From a virus: DNA of 30,441 nucleotides. How positions within the stretch are numbered: position 1 is the first letter of the stretch; each line of letters begins with the position of its first letter. The DNA is taken from positions 1-30,441 of IMG/VR virus record IMGVR_UViG_3300042484_000193; one strand, 5' to 3'. Shown in pieces: positions 23,493-30,084 of the stretch. Below the pieces are notes generated by a model. It was given only the letters and a program-made list of their open reading frames with translations. It was not told the DNA's origin and made no database searches. The position numbers and the translations under genes were made by a program.

Positions 23493-24530
23493 TCAAGCCC
23501 GACGCATAACAGTAGACTCAGCCAATGCACGCCAGTTAGCGGGGCTAATCTTAACCAGATCAGCGATCTTGAGAGCCATACGCATACTCAACTCACGCAG
23601 ACGCGACTTGTTATCCCACATGAAGTTCAACACCTGATCACCCTCGTCAAACTCAAACCCGTAGTCACGGAAGAGTCCGCCGTCAGTATCACGATGCACC
23701 TGCTTGATACGCAACAACTTGTCACGCTCCGTATCAATCGTCAAGTCAAGAAAGTGACAGCGCGATTGAAGCGCCTCGAGGTGATCCTGCAACTTCTTGC
23801 TCTTCAAGTTCTCAAACTTGATGTTAGTGATAAAGATACAAGAACCGTTAAAGTCAAACGCATCGGGGATACCTTCGCGGCGCAACATGCTGGAGTCACT
23901 GTTCCAGTAAATTCGACGGCGCTTACCACTATCAAGTGCAGCCTTGAGAATGTTGAGCGACAAATCGTCCATGAGTACGCTATCGCAATCGTCAAACACC
24001 AGCACATGGTTCTTATCGCTATGCTTGAACAATGTAGCATAGAGACCAAGCGCCGTCATTGCACCCTTGACGACCTCATACTTGAGAGTCTTGCCAGCAA
24101 GACGATCAAACATCGACGCCTTCTCTAACTGCTGCTCAACACCGAACGACTTACCAACGCCCGGGGGACCACTGACGATCATTGCGCGGATACCACCGTT
24201 TGTAGTAGCCTTAGCCATCTCGTCCAGAATCGCAAAGCGGGTAGCGATACGATTCATAGCCTCGTCATCGGTCTCAACAGGCTTCACAGCCTGCGTGACA
24301 AACTGAGATACCTCAGCAGGTGCTTCACCACCAACAAACTCAAAGTCATGCTGGTCCTCGACCTTGATCTTAATCGTGTCAATACCAGCAAAGTCAGGGA
24401 ACACACCGTCATTACGAACAGTGATGTAACTACCCTTCTTCCCAGTCTGAAAACCACGAACCAACTTAAACTGGGTATTAATCACAGGAATACCGCGATA
24501 CGACCCACTCTTAACAAGAACAACAGACAT
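23493..24530 (-). CDS. AAA+ ATPase
   Basis: 345 residues. The N-terminal about 65 residues form a small beta domain (LVRGFQTGKKGSYITVRNDG). The AAA+ core has Walker A GPPGVGKS (121-128), Walker B VLVFDDCD (176-183), sensor 1 IFITN (232-236) and an arginine near LQSRC (257) that could be the finger. It lacks the N-terminal signatures of gp44, so it is probably not the clamp loader. Such stand-alone ATPases are seen in diverse phages without a fixed role. GC content is near 50 percent in sampled lines against about 35 or less around it, and codon choice differs visibly from neighbours. It has a strong promoter and Shine-Dalgarno (GGAG, 6 bases before the ATG) and its own terminator. Confidence 0.85.
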   Translation of the reverse strand: MSVVLVKSGSYRGIPVINTQFKLVRGFQTGKKGSYITVRNDGVFPDFAGIDTIKIKVEDQHDFEFVGGEAPAEVSQFVTQAVKPVETDDEAMNRIATRFAILDEMAKATTNGGIRAMIVSGPPGVGKSFGVEQQLEKASMFDRLAGKTLKYEVVKGAMTALGLYATLFKHSDKNHVLVFDDCDSVLMDDLSLNILKAALDSGKRRRIYWNSDSSMLRREGIPDAFDFNGSCIFITNIKFENLKSKKLQDHLEALQSRCHFLDLTIDTERDKLLRIKQVHRDTDGGLFRDYGFEFDEGDQVLNFMWDNKSRLRELSMRMALKIADLVKISPANWRALAESTVMRRA

Positions 24531-24564
24531 AATTTACTCCGTTAGTAAACAACTCAATATAACT

Positions 24565-24592
24565 ATTATAGCAAATTGACGGCCTAGGTCAA
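24565..24592 (-). promoter_or_regulatory. Strong sigma-70-like promoter, copy A
   Basis: TTGACC (24587-24592), a 16-bp spacer and a perfect TATAAT (24565-24570) on the minus strand, 34 bases before the AAA+ start. The -35 box and about 34 bases upstream (24584-24626) are repeated at 25269-25311. Confidence 0.8.
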
Positions 24593-24612
24593 CAACTATA
24601 AATCCAACAATA

Positions 24613-24816
24613 TCAACGACTTAGAATGCCGAAAAACTCGTTTTTCAATTCCGCTACAGTACCGTGGGGCACGTAGAAGTCCGTAGTAGGATCCCAGTAC
24701 TGACCAGCCTTAGGATCGTAGTATAAGACCTGACCGTTAGGGTAATAGAAGGGACCTTCAAGACCTTTACGCGGTTGATACTTACGTTCCAAATTAGTCA
24801 ATACACGATATCCCAT
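24613..24816 (-). CDS. Small Tyr/Pro-rich protein, unknown function
   Basis: 67 residues from the ATG at 24816 (MGYRVLTNLERKY), with AAGGA 8 bases before it and the upstream stop one base away. A longer frame to 24861 would overlap the previous gene without benefit. The middle, PFYYPNGQVLYYDPKAGQYWDP (about 22-43), is rich in Tyr, Pro and Gly and resembles a short beta-hairpin repeat. It belongs to the GC-rich block. Its stop overlaps the upstream side of promoter copy A. Function unknown. Confidence 0.6.
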   Translation of the reverse strand: MGYRVLTNLERKYQPRKGLEGPFYYPNGQVLYYDPKAGQYWDPTTDFYVPHGTVAELKNEFFGILSR

Positions 24817-24817
24817 A

Positions 24818-25021
24818 TTAGAACCATTCCTTGTGATTGCCCCAAGCCTCGTTATCTTCAAAGCCCTTATGATACGCTTCGATTTCCTCGCGTGTCATAC
24901 GCTCCTCGGTGACAATTTCGCTAGTGTAGGTAGCACCTACATAATAGTGAGGCTTGCGACCACGACGATAGTAACTATCAGCACTACCGCGATCATAAGC
25001 ACTACCATGTCTCGTATCCAT
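24818..25021 (-). CDS. Small charged protein (DTRHGSAYDRGSADSYY type)
   Basis: 67 residues from the ATG at 25021, chosen because GGAG lies 8 bases upstream. The frame continues upstream over 30 codons but that part overlaps the preceding gene and lacks a ribosome-binding site. The start reads MDTRHGSAYDRGSADSYYRR, then PHYYVGATYTS, then an acidic helix MTREEIEAYHKGFEDNE. The opening pattern (RHGxxYDRGSADxYY) is one I have seen in small proteins of unrelated phages, suggesting an exchangeable early gene. No known function. Confidence 0.65.
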   Translation of the reverse strand: MDTRHGSAYDRGSADSYYRRGRKPHYYVGATYTSEIVTEERMTREEIEAYHKGFEDNEAWGNHKEWF

Positions 25022-25031
25022 CACAATCTCC

Positions 25032-25220
25032 TTATTGGAAAAGTGTAGCATAAACTTCATCACGAACCGCAGTATCGGTCGCTTCCTCGAAACCGTCAAG
25101 CGTACCAACATCGTGAAGCAGGTCACAGACCTGATCCCAATCTAATTCAGCAGCCCTAGCAGTCACCACGATACCGTGAATGAGTGCGTTGCCCTTCTCT
25201 GTAAACATACCGTAGTACAT
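25032..25220 (-). CDS. Small acidic protein, unknown function
   Basis: 62 residues from the ATG at 25220 (MYYGMFTEKGNALIHG), with GGAG 5 bases upstream. It is helical and acidic: VVTARAAELDWDQVCDLLHDVG (about 18-39), then FEEATDTAVRDEVYATLF. It is the first gene of the GC-rich unit and lies just after promoter copy B, so it should be expressed early and strongly. Small acidic early proteins of phages often bind host enzymes; that is context, not evidence for this one. Confidence 0.6.
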   Translation of the reverse strand: MYYGMFTEKGNALIHGIVVTARAAELDWDQVCDLLHDVGTLDGFEEATDTAVRDEVYATLFQ

Positions 25221-25248
25221 AAAAACTCCGTCTATCAACTGTATAGAT

Positions 25249-25277
25249 ATTATGCGCCCAAACTACTTCTAGGTCAA
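25249..25277 (-). promoter_or_regulatory. Strong sigma-70-like promoter, copy B
   Basis: TTGACC (25272-25277), a 17-bp spacer and CATAAT (25249-25254) on the minus strand, 28 bases before the ATG at 25220. Together with about 34 bases upstream it matches promoter copy A at 34 of 43 positions. Confidence 0.75.
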
Positions 25278-25409
25278 GAACTATAATTCCATATAAATCA
25301 ATAACTTACAAACCCTCGTAAAACCGTCTAGGACCGTCTATAAACGGCGCTGGCCAGACATATAGCGTTGTAGCACTATACGCTGGCCAGGGCTTTTTGC
25401 GAGGTCCTA
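25278..25409. repeat. Gene-free stretch with direct repeats and a large hairpin
   Basis: No gene fits here. It holds the rest of the duplicated promoter element (to 25311) and a tandem ACCGTCTA (25323-25330 and 25333-25340). It also holds two copies of the palindrome CTGGCCAG (25350-25357 and 25383-25390) enclosing TATAG/CTATA (25361-25365 and 25376-25380). Together these can fold into one long hairpin. On the plus strand the hairpin is followed by TTTTT (25394-25398), like a terminator in the direction that has no gene. It may instead end or process the transcript of the membrane protein at 25410-25670. Confidence 0.6.
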
Positions 25410-25670
25410 TTACTTGCTAGATTTCTGTTCTAGAGATTGAAGCAGGTTGCGTGTACGGACAACTTCCTCGACACGTTCCAATTCACGCTGTTCATTTTCT
25501 AAGGAACTTAACCTGATACTGTACATGATATAAATCAAATAAGCCAACAAGCCAAATGCGATAATGATTGATGCGTACTCCTTAGTTACATAATTCACTA
25601 AGGCAATACTACCAAAAATAACCGCTGTGACACCGGCAACATCTCCGGCTGCTTTCAACTTCAAGTTCAT
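25410..25670 (-). CDS. Small two-helix membrane protein
   Basis: 86 residues with two hydrophobic segments (about 9-28, VAGVTAVIFGSIALVNYV; and about 33-53, SIIIAFGLLAYLIYIMYSI). A charged helical tail follows (LENEQRELERVEEVVRTRN), likely coiled coil in the cytoplasm. A strong Shine-Dalgarno (GGAG, 8 bases before the ATG) and a TTGACA promoter precede it. The next gene has the same layout. A role at the host inner membrane early in infection, such as superinfection exclusion or lysis timing, is possible but not shown by any motif. Confidence 0.65.
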   Translation of the reverse strand: MNLKLKAAGDVAGVTAVIFGSIALVNYVTKEYASIIIAFGLLAYLIYIMYSIRLSSLENEQRELERVEEVVRTRNLLQSLEQKSSK

Positions 25671-25702
25671 ACATATCTCCTTTGTTTATTACTACAAGAT
25701 AT

Positions 25703-25731
25703 AGATTACATGACACTATATGTTGTGTCAA
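25703..25731 (-). promoter_or_regulatory. Sigma-70-like promoter with perfect -35
   Basis: TTGACA (25726-25731), a 17-bp spacer and TAATCT (25703-25708). The -35 box with the bases after it (TTGACACAAC) resembles that of gene 32 (TTGACACAGC), suggesting the same host polymerase reads both. Confidence 0.55.
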
Positions 25732-25747
25732 GTTGAGGTTGCCCAAT

Positions 25748-25963
25748 TTACTGATTTTCCTTGTTAAATCTTTTTATCAAGTCTTGAAGTTCAAGTAATT
25801 CTACCTTGAAAGTGTAGGCAAAGTACATAAAGAGAGTTAACCATATTACCCAAAATATCTGTTCGCCATGGTTTGGACTTAATATTTTTAGTCCTATCAT
25901 TATTCCTGCACCTAATAGTCCTGCTGCTATAAGTTCAATCAATGCCTTTATTTTGTTGTTCAT
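25748..25963 (-). CDS. Small two-helix membrane protein
   Basis: 71 residues. Two hydrophobic segments (about 8-27, LIELIAAGLLGAGIMIGLKI; and about 35-52, EQIFWVIWLTLFMYFAYTF) are followed by a short amphipathic tail (LLELQDLIKRFNKENQ). The layout is the same as the 86-residue protein just downstream, though the sequences are not clearly alike, so they may be distant duplicates or partners. No signal peptide cleavage site. No clear Shine-Dalgarno. Confidence 0.6.
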   Translation of the reverse strand: MNNKIKALIELIAAGLLGAGIMIGLKILSPNHGEQIFWVIWLTLFMYFAYTFKVELLELQDLIKRFNKENQ

Positions 25964-25968
25964 ATGTT

Positions 25969-26223
25969 TTAATAATATCTTAGGTTATTTAATCTGTCAA
26001 TCTCAGTTCTAAATGTTTTGATACTATCGCATATAGTATATGGTAAGTGATTTATTTTTAATTTAATAAAATTATCATTATAAACTAAAACGGTGATGTC
26101 ATATTGTAGATAAAAACAAGATATACAGACACAATCATCTTCAACAGTTTGTAAAATTTGTCCGTGCAAATTAACATTATTATTTTTTAAATAGGATATG
26201 ATTAGATTACTGACTAATTTCAT
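25969..26223 (-). CDS. Small phage protein, unknown function
   Basis: 84 residues, Asn/Leu/Ile-rich with four cysteines (CVCISC about 31-36, plus C64). It is mostly beta (LHGQILQTVEDDCVCISCFYLQYDITVLVYNDNF, about 19-52) with a C-terminal helix (FRTEIDRLNNLRYY). It starts 1 base after the methyltransferase stop with GGAAAG as ribosome-binding site. No known family. Confidence 0.55.
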   Translation of the reverse strand: MKLVSNLIISYLKNNNVNLHGQILQTVEDDCVCISCFYLQYDITVLVYNDNFIKLKINHLPYTICDSIKTFRTEIDRLNNLRYY

Positions 26224-26224
26224 A

Positions 26225-26896
26225 CTACTTTCCTTGATAAGTGAACCAGTGAACGTATGATTTTCCGTGAATTACATCTTTATTTAATTGTGCTGCTTCT
26301 AAGTTTCCTCTGAATAATAAGTTTGAACGTTTAGCCAACTCTATGTTTCGTTCTGCATATGATCCTTCTTCTGATATTAGTATATCACAATCTGGATTAC
26401 AGTAATTATGTATGTTTGTAAAAAATTCTTCGTGGATAGTCCAATCGGGATCTGCTAATAATCTGTTTTGAGTTTTTAAGTGAAGTTCATTTTTAACGGC
26501 TATTTCTTCTAAGTTCAATAATCTATCTCTATGGGGAGGGTTCCCTACTATCAAATCAAACTTTTGTTGTGGTGGAATATTTATAATTTTATCTGTACAA
26601 TAGGCAAAAACTTTATCATCAATATTATTGATACTAGCCATATCTTTAACATAATCTATCGCAGGCTTAAACATATCCATAAATGTGATATGGTTCACAA
26701 TTTTTGCGTCAAGCAGGCTATAACCGATCGCGCCGAAACCCGCACACCATTCTAAACATCTATTGTATTTTTTATTTTGTTTGAGTAAAGGATCTAAAAA
26801 ATCAAGGTATTGTGTAGAACCTCCACCGTTCAATGAATGCCCGTCAACTATCCAATTTTCTAAGGATAATCCGTTTTGAAAAGTCAATTTTAGCAC
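26225..26896 (-). CDS. SAM-dependent methyltransferase (N6-type, NPP motif)
   Basis: 223 residues. The SAM-binding loop is LEWCAGFGAIGYSLLDA (about 43-59). An acidic strand end follows (ITFMDMFKPAIDYVKD), with the catalytic GNPPHRD (about 117-123), the NPP(Y/F/W/H) motif of enzymes that methylate amino nitrogens. The fold matches the HemK/RsmC/small-MTase group, so the target may be a protein glutamine, rRNA or tRNA base. It lacks an obvious DNA target-recognition domain. GTG start at 26896, directly after the UvsY stop (TAAGTG), with no strong Shine-Dalgarno, so coupled translation is expected. Other T4-like phages carry similar genes beside uvsY or uvsX. Confidence 0.8.
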   Translation of the reverse strand: MLKLTFQNGLSLENWIVDGHSLNGGGSTQYLDFLDPLLKQNKKYNRCLEWCAGFGAIGYSLLDAKIVNHITFMDMFKPAIDYVKDMASINNIDDKVFAYCTDKIINIPPQQKFDLIVGNPPHRDRLLNLEEIAVKNELHLKTQNRLLADPDWTIHEEFFTNIHNYCNPDCDILISEEGSYAERNIELAKRSNLLFRGNLEAAQLNKDVIHGKSYVHWFTYQGK

Positions 26897-27355
26897 TTAA
26901 CTGACCGTGACATCTTCCATGCCAGCTGTGCGTAGCCTTACGATATGGCCTAATTGCCATTGCTTGCTATCAAGCCCTTTCATGATGCCTAGCCATTTAT
27001 TACGCAAAAGTGCTACCTCGTTGATTAGTACTTCAAAATCAATGACTTCATCTTCGCCGTCTACATACTTTTCAGCATCACGGCTTGTCAATGCTCTATT
27101 ATAGCCTTCCAGATATTTCTGAAAGTATTTACGTCTTAACTTACGTAATTGTATGTTGAGATAATTCAATACCGCTTCAATCTCTTGTAACTGATTAAAT
27201 CTTTGTTCCGTGATTCCGGGTAGGTTTGAGATATTTTTCTCTACCTTTCCACCTACCCTACAATCATATTTTGCTTGCTCTAATTCTGATTCATAGTGTG
27301 CTATGAAATCAGGGATTACAGACAAATCAGTTGTGATTCTGGTATACCAGTTCAT
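26897..27355 (-). CDS. uvsY: UvsY-like recombination mediator
   Basis: 152 residues, near T4 UvsY (137). It is helical and charged throughout: LSVIPDFIAHYESELEQAKYDC (about 11-32), LPGITEQRFNQLQEIEAVLNYLNIQLRKLRRKYF (about 45-78), YNRALTSRDAEKYVDGEDEVIDFEVLINEVALLRNKWLGIMKGLD (about 85-129) and the end LGHIVRLRTAGMEDV. The segments around RALTSRDAEKYVDGE and the end match the cyanophage-type UvsY I remember. UvsY loads UvsX onto gp32-coated ssDNA. It lies one gene away from uvsX, with the small acidic gene between. Confidence 0.85.
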   Translation of the reverse strand: MNWYTRITTDLSVIPDFIAHYESELEQAKYDCRVGGKVEKNISNLPGITEQRFNQLQEIEAVLNYLNIQLRKLRRKYFQKYLEGYNRALTSRDAEKYVDGEDEVIDFEVLINEVALLRNKWLGIMKGLDSKQWQLGHIVRLRTAGMEDVTVS

Positions 27356-27358
27356 TCA

Positions 27359-27616
27359 TCACCAATTGTCGTCATAATCCTCGTCATCTTCCTCTTCTTC
27401 CTCATATTCCTCTTCTTCGTCCTCTTGTGATGCGATATATGCCTTGACAGCATCCATCACATGAACATCTCTACGAAACTCTGCCTTGATATCGCTTGCT
27501 TCATAATCATTTTGAATGAGAACATCTACAAGTGATTCAGCGGCATCTGGAAGAACCGTTTCATCAATCTCAGTTTTTAATGCACGCCAAACTTCGTGTA
27601 TAACAGTAATACTCAT
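27359..27616 (-). CDS. Small protein with very acidic tail
   Basis: 85 residues. Residues 1-62 are helical (HEVWRALKTEIDETVLPDAAESLVDVLIQNDYEASDIKAEF). The last about 22 are almost all Asp and Glu (DEEEEYEEEEEDDEDYDD) with a final NW. It has a good Shine-Dalgarno (GGAGG, 10 bases upstream). It sits between uvsX and uvsY, 3 bases before uvsY. An acidic tail like this can mimic DNA and bind recombinase or ssDNA-binding protein. Whether this protein does so is inference from charge and place. Confidence 0.65.
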   Translation of the reverse strand: MSITVIHEVWRALKTEIDETVLPDAAESLVDVLIQNDYEASDIKAEFRRDVHVMDAVKAYIASQEDEEEEYEEEEEDDEDYDDNW

Positions 27617-27621
27617 CTGTA

Positions 27622-28680
27622 TTATTCCTCCGCTACAGAATTTGTATTACTTATCTTTGTTTGACGATTTTGATATTCTGACATTACTTTGTCAAGACAA
27701 CCATCTTCGTTGCTTTCCCAACCTTTGCGGAAGAATTTGATAACTTCACCGCTATCAGTTGTATAGACAAGACGATTACCTTCTTTCGTCAAAATATTTG
27801 CCTTCTCAAATAGATCAAGCAAACCACTGTATGGGTTCATGCCAGTCTCATATGGAATCTTGACCTGAACACTTTCAAATGGCTTTGCGTAACGAGTTTT
27901 CATGATTTTACAAGCAGCACGAATACCTCGCACATCAGTAATCTTGTTGCCATCATCATCTTCCTTGAGCTTGAGTTTCTTCATAGCGACAACGATACTG
28001 CTTGCGTAAACGAATCCTTGGCCGCCGCTGATCTTGTCATCAGGGTCAAACATATCTTGACTAGCATATGTGTGATTAGTCGCAACCAATCCTACATTAT
28101 GACTACCAAACATGTTTACACAGTTACGAACAAGACTAGTCAATGCCTTAGGCTTACGACCCATGTCACCCTTCATATCACCTGCTTCAAACTGATTGAC
28201 ATCAGTTGGAGTCAACAACATACCAAGACTGTCAATGATAAACAATACCTTCGGCTTGTCATCCGCCGGTAAAAGTTTATAATTTTTCATGAACTCACTA
28301 ATAGTCTTAGCAACGTCATCAATCATCGCCATGTTCAACTTCAACAACTTATCTTCGGCTGTATCGACACCAAGTGCCTTCAACCAATCTTCATCAAGTG
28401 CGTTTTCAGTATCAACCAATACTACGAAAATGCCTTGCTGTTGTGCGTGACGAACGAGGTTACCAGAACAAATATATGATTTGCCTGAACCCGATTCACC
28501 TGCAAATACAGTTACCTTACCTAGTGGGACTCCTTTGTTAAAGTCTCCGCTAATAAGATAATTGAGAGCGTGGTTACCAGTACTGATCCAATCAGTAGGA
28601 TCATTGAAACCAATACTGAGACCTTCAATACTCTTGGTAATATCTTTTCTAAATTTGCTAACATCAAACGGCTTTGCCAC
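27622..28680 (-). CDS. uvsX: UvsX recombinase (RecA-like)
   Basis: 352 residues, about the size of T4 UvsX (391 for the full reading frame). Walker A is GESGSGKS (61-68), the catalytic Glu lies in TENALDED (91-98), the Walker B strand is VLFIIDS (145-151), and TNHTY (201-205) follows. The DNA-binding loop 2 region is DKISGGQGF (215-223). It forms filaments on ssDNA and pairs homologous DNA for recombination-dependent replication. The start is a GTG with a very strong AAGGAGG about 4 bases upstream. It begins 9 bases after the BPSL0761-like stop. Confidence 0.94.
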   Translation of the reverse strand: MAKPFDVSKFRKDITKSIEGLSIGFNDPTDWISTGNHALNYLISGDFNKGVPLGKVTVFAGESGSGKSYICSGNLVRHAQQQGIFVVLVDTENALDEDWLKALGVDTAEDKLLKLNMAMIDDVAKTISEFMKNYKLLPADDKPKVLFIIDSLGMLLTPTDVNQFEAGDMKGDMGRKPKALTSLVRNCVNMFGSHNVGLVATNHTYASQDMFDPDDKISGGQGFVYASSIVVAMKKLKLKEDDDGNKITDVRGIRAACKIMKTRYAKPFESVQVKIPYETGMNPYSGLLDLFEKANILTKEGNRLVYTTDSGEVIKFFRKGWESNEDGCLDKVMSEYQNRQTKISNTNSVAEE

Positions 28681-28689
28681 ATGGCCTCC

Positions 28690-28926
28690 TTATTTCAAAA
28701 TATTTCTTTTAGCGATTCTATCATTGAATGCTATTTTGTCAAGCATATCAGGACAACTGTCCGCGATACGGTCAAGTTCATAGTCATTTGGATAGTGTCT
28801 TAATGCACCACGCGCACGATCACGGACGATGCTCGGCACCCTAGGCGTCTTGCCTGGATCGCATAATTCCTCAAGTAATTTCTTACCTTGCTTTAGTGCG
28901 CGGTATCTTTCGTCTGGTAGTGTCAT
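28690..28926 (-). CDS. BPSL0761-like small protein
   Basis: 78 residues, MTLPDERYRALKQGKKLLEEL then CDPGKTPRVPSIVRDRARGALRHYPNDYELDRIAD. The opening MT(L/M)PDERxRAxxQ, the TPRVPxxVRxRAR block and LRHYP are the hallmarks I know from a family of small bacterial proteins called BPSL0761-like, mostly of beta-proteobacteria. Its function is unknown even in bacteria. Shine-Dalgarno GAGG lies 8 bases before the ATG. Lying between uvsX and gene 32, it may be a host-derived gene and hint at the host lineage. Confidence 0.65.
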   Translation of the reverse strand: MTLPDERYRALKQGKKLLEELCDPGKTPRVPSIVRDRARGALRHYPNDYELDRIADSCPDMLDKIAFNDRIAKRNILK

Positions 28927-28949
28927 GGTAGTTACCTCAGTTTAGGAGA

Positions 28950-28971
28950 GGGGAGAGTTTTACCTCTCCCC
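28950..28971 (-). other. Strong hairpin after gene 32
   Basis: A perfect 8-bp stem (GGGGAGAG with CTCTCCCC) has loop GTAAAA on the minus strand, the same loop as the terminator at 10569-10598. No T-run follows, so it may be an mRNA stabiliser or processing site instead of a full terminator. Confidence 0.7.
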
Positions 28972-28980
28972 AATACTTTC

Positions 28981-29997
28981 TTAGCCCTTCTGCTGTCTAG
29001 CACGGATCATCGCTAAAATGTCCTGTGCCTTATCGCTAGAAGTACTCTTAGGAACTACTACGGGTTCACTCTTTGTTTCTGCTTCTTCTTCAACATCATG
29101 GACATCCCCGTGTCCATCTACTGTTGCCTTTTTTGCGCTTACAGTAAGAGTTGTAACCTCAGTTACATGAGGGGGTGCTAACTGTGATGCACTAGTTGCA
29201 GGAGCCTCAAGACCATATGGACGATAGTATGCGCCCCACTTGTCATTATCATAAGGCTTACCATCTACTGAAGCCTCAAACATTTCTTTGATGACACGTA
29301 GTTCGCTTTCGCTTGGCTTCTTGGGCAAGAAGTCAGCAAGATTGAATAGACCATGTGCTTCAATAGCAGCCTGCTCTACTTCAGTCAACGGGCTTTCACG
29401 GCGTGCCCAGTTACTAGTGCTATAATCAGCATAACCACCCTTGCTAGTCTTTTTGACGTTGAAATCAAGACCACGCTGATAATCAGTTGGCAATTCTTGA
29501 ATTTCAGGATCCATCAAACTTGCCTTGATGATTGTGAAAATCTGCGGGCTGATGACGAAACGACGAATCGGATTCGCAGGAGTTACGTCATTGCCGATCG
29601 GATTCTGACGAACAAAACCTTGAAACAGATAACTACGCTTCTTCCAATATTTATTAGCCATATCTTTGAGCGTATCATCCTTATACCAAGGACGAACTTC
29701 TGCTAAGATAGGACAGTTATCACCGTACATTTCTACGCATGGGACTTGAACGACTACCTGCTTCATGTTGGGATCACCTTTGACGCCATTAAACGGCAAC
29801 TTGATGATCTGTCGTTCTACCCAGAAAAATGTATTGCTTGAATCTTTGTCTGGAAGAAAACGGATAGTGGCAGTAGTGCCTTCTTCCATATTCCAGTGTG
29901 GGTAGATTGCGTTATCTGATTGGGTGCGTTGACCCTGACCTGATTTCTTACTTTCTTGTGCCGCGATACGGGCACGGATATCTGCTAGACTTGCCAT
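28981..29997 (-). CDS. 32: Single-stranded DNA-binding protein gp32
   Basis: 338 residues, near T4 gp32 (301). The N-terminal helix MASLADIRARIAAQESKK fits the self-association arm. The core has YPHWNMEEGTTATIRFLPD (32-50), FFWVERQIIKLPF (57-69), and Cys87 and Cys95 with His34 as candidate zinc ligands, then KYWKKRSYLFQGFV (116-129) and PIRRFVISPQIFTIIK (143-158). The C-terminal about 75 residues are acidic and Thr/Val-rich, the usual contact tail for partner proteins. It ends in a short basic peptide RARQQKG that T4 gp32 lacks. It has its own promoter and structured leader. Confidence 0.93.
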   Translation of the reverse strand: MASLADIRARIAAQESKKSGQGQRTQSDNAIYPHWNMEEGTTATIRFLPDKDSSNTFFWVERQIIKLPFNGVKGDPNMKQVVVQVPCVEMYGDNCPILAEVRPWYKDDTLKDMANKYWKKRSYLFQGFVRQNPIGNDVTPANPIRRFVISPQIFTIIKASLMDPEIQELPTDYQRGLDFNVKKTSKGGYADYSTSNWARRESPLTEVEQAAIEAHGLFNLADFLPKKPSESELRVIKEMFEASVDGKPYDNDKWGAYYRPYGLEAPATSASQLAPPHVTEVTTLTVSAKKATVDGHGDVHDVEEEAETKSEPVVVPKSTSSDKAQDILAMIRARQQKG

Positions 29998-30003
29998 ATA
30001 TAA

Positions 30004-30071
30004 TCTCCTATGTTGTAAATGCCTATGTTGAGCCTAAATGTGTTTTATGTTGAGTTGTCTAGGAGACAACT
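30004..30071 (-). promoter_or_regulatory. Gene 32 mRNA leader with 5' hairpin complementary to its ribosome-binding site
   Basis: Near the mRNA 5' end an 8-bp stem (30053-30060 with 30064-30071) closes a 3-base loop CCU. The hairpin contains UCUCCUA (30060-30066), perfectly complementary to the UAGGAGA Shine-Dalgarno (30004-30010). Between them CAACAUA occurs three times. T4 gp32 represses its own mRNA through a leader pseudoknot and unstructured repeats, so a similar control is likely here. Confidence 0.65.
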
Positions 30072-30084
30072 AACACATCAAGAT

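Noticed and set aside
23694-24128. 144-residue plus-strand open frame inside the AAA+ gene
   Set aside because: It lies opposite the well-defined Walker A/B region, has no ribosome-binding site and no recognisable protein pattern. It follows from the GC-richer codon use of the real gene.
23493-24530. Clamp-loader large subunit gp44
   Set aside because: It has an AAA+ core but a long extra N-terminal beta domain. It lacks the WxEKYRP start, the SRC-type finger context and the Cys-rich zinc region expected of clamp loaders.
25278-25409. tRNA gene in the gene-free stretch
   Set aside because: The hairpins do not form a cloverleaf; no T-loop consensus and no acceptor stem pairing.
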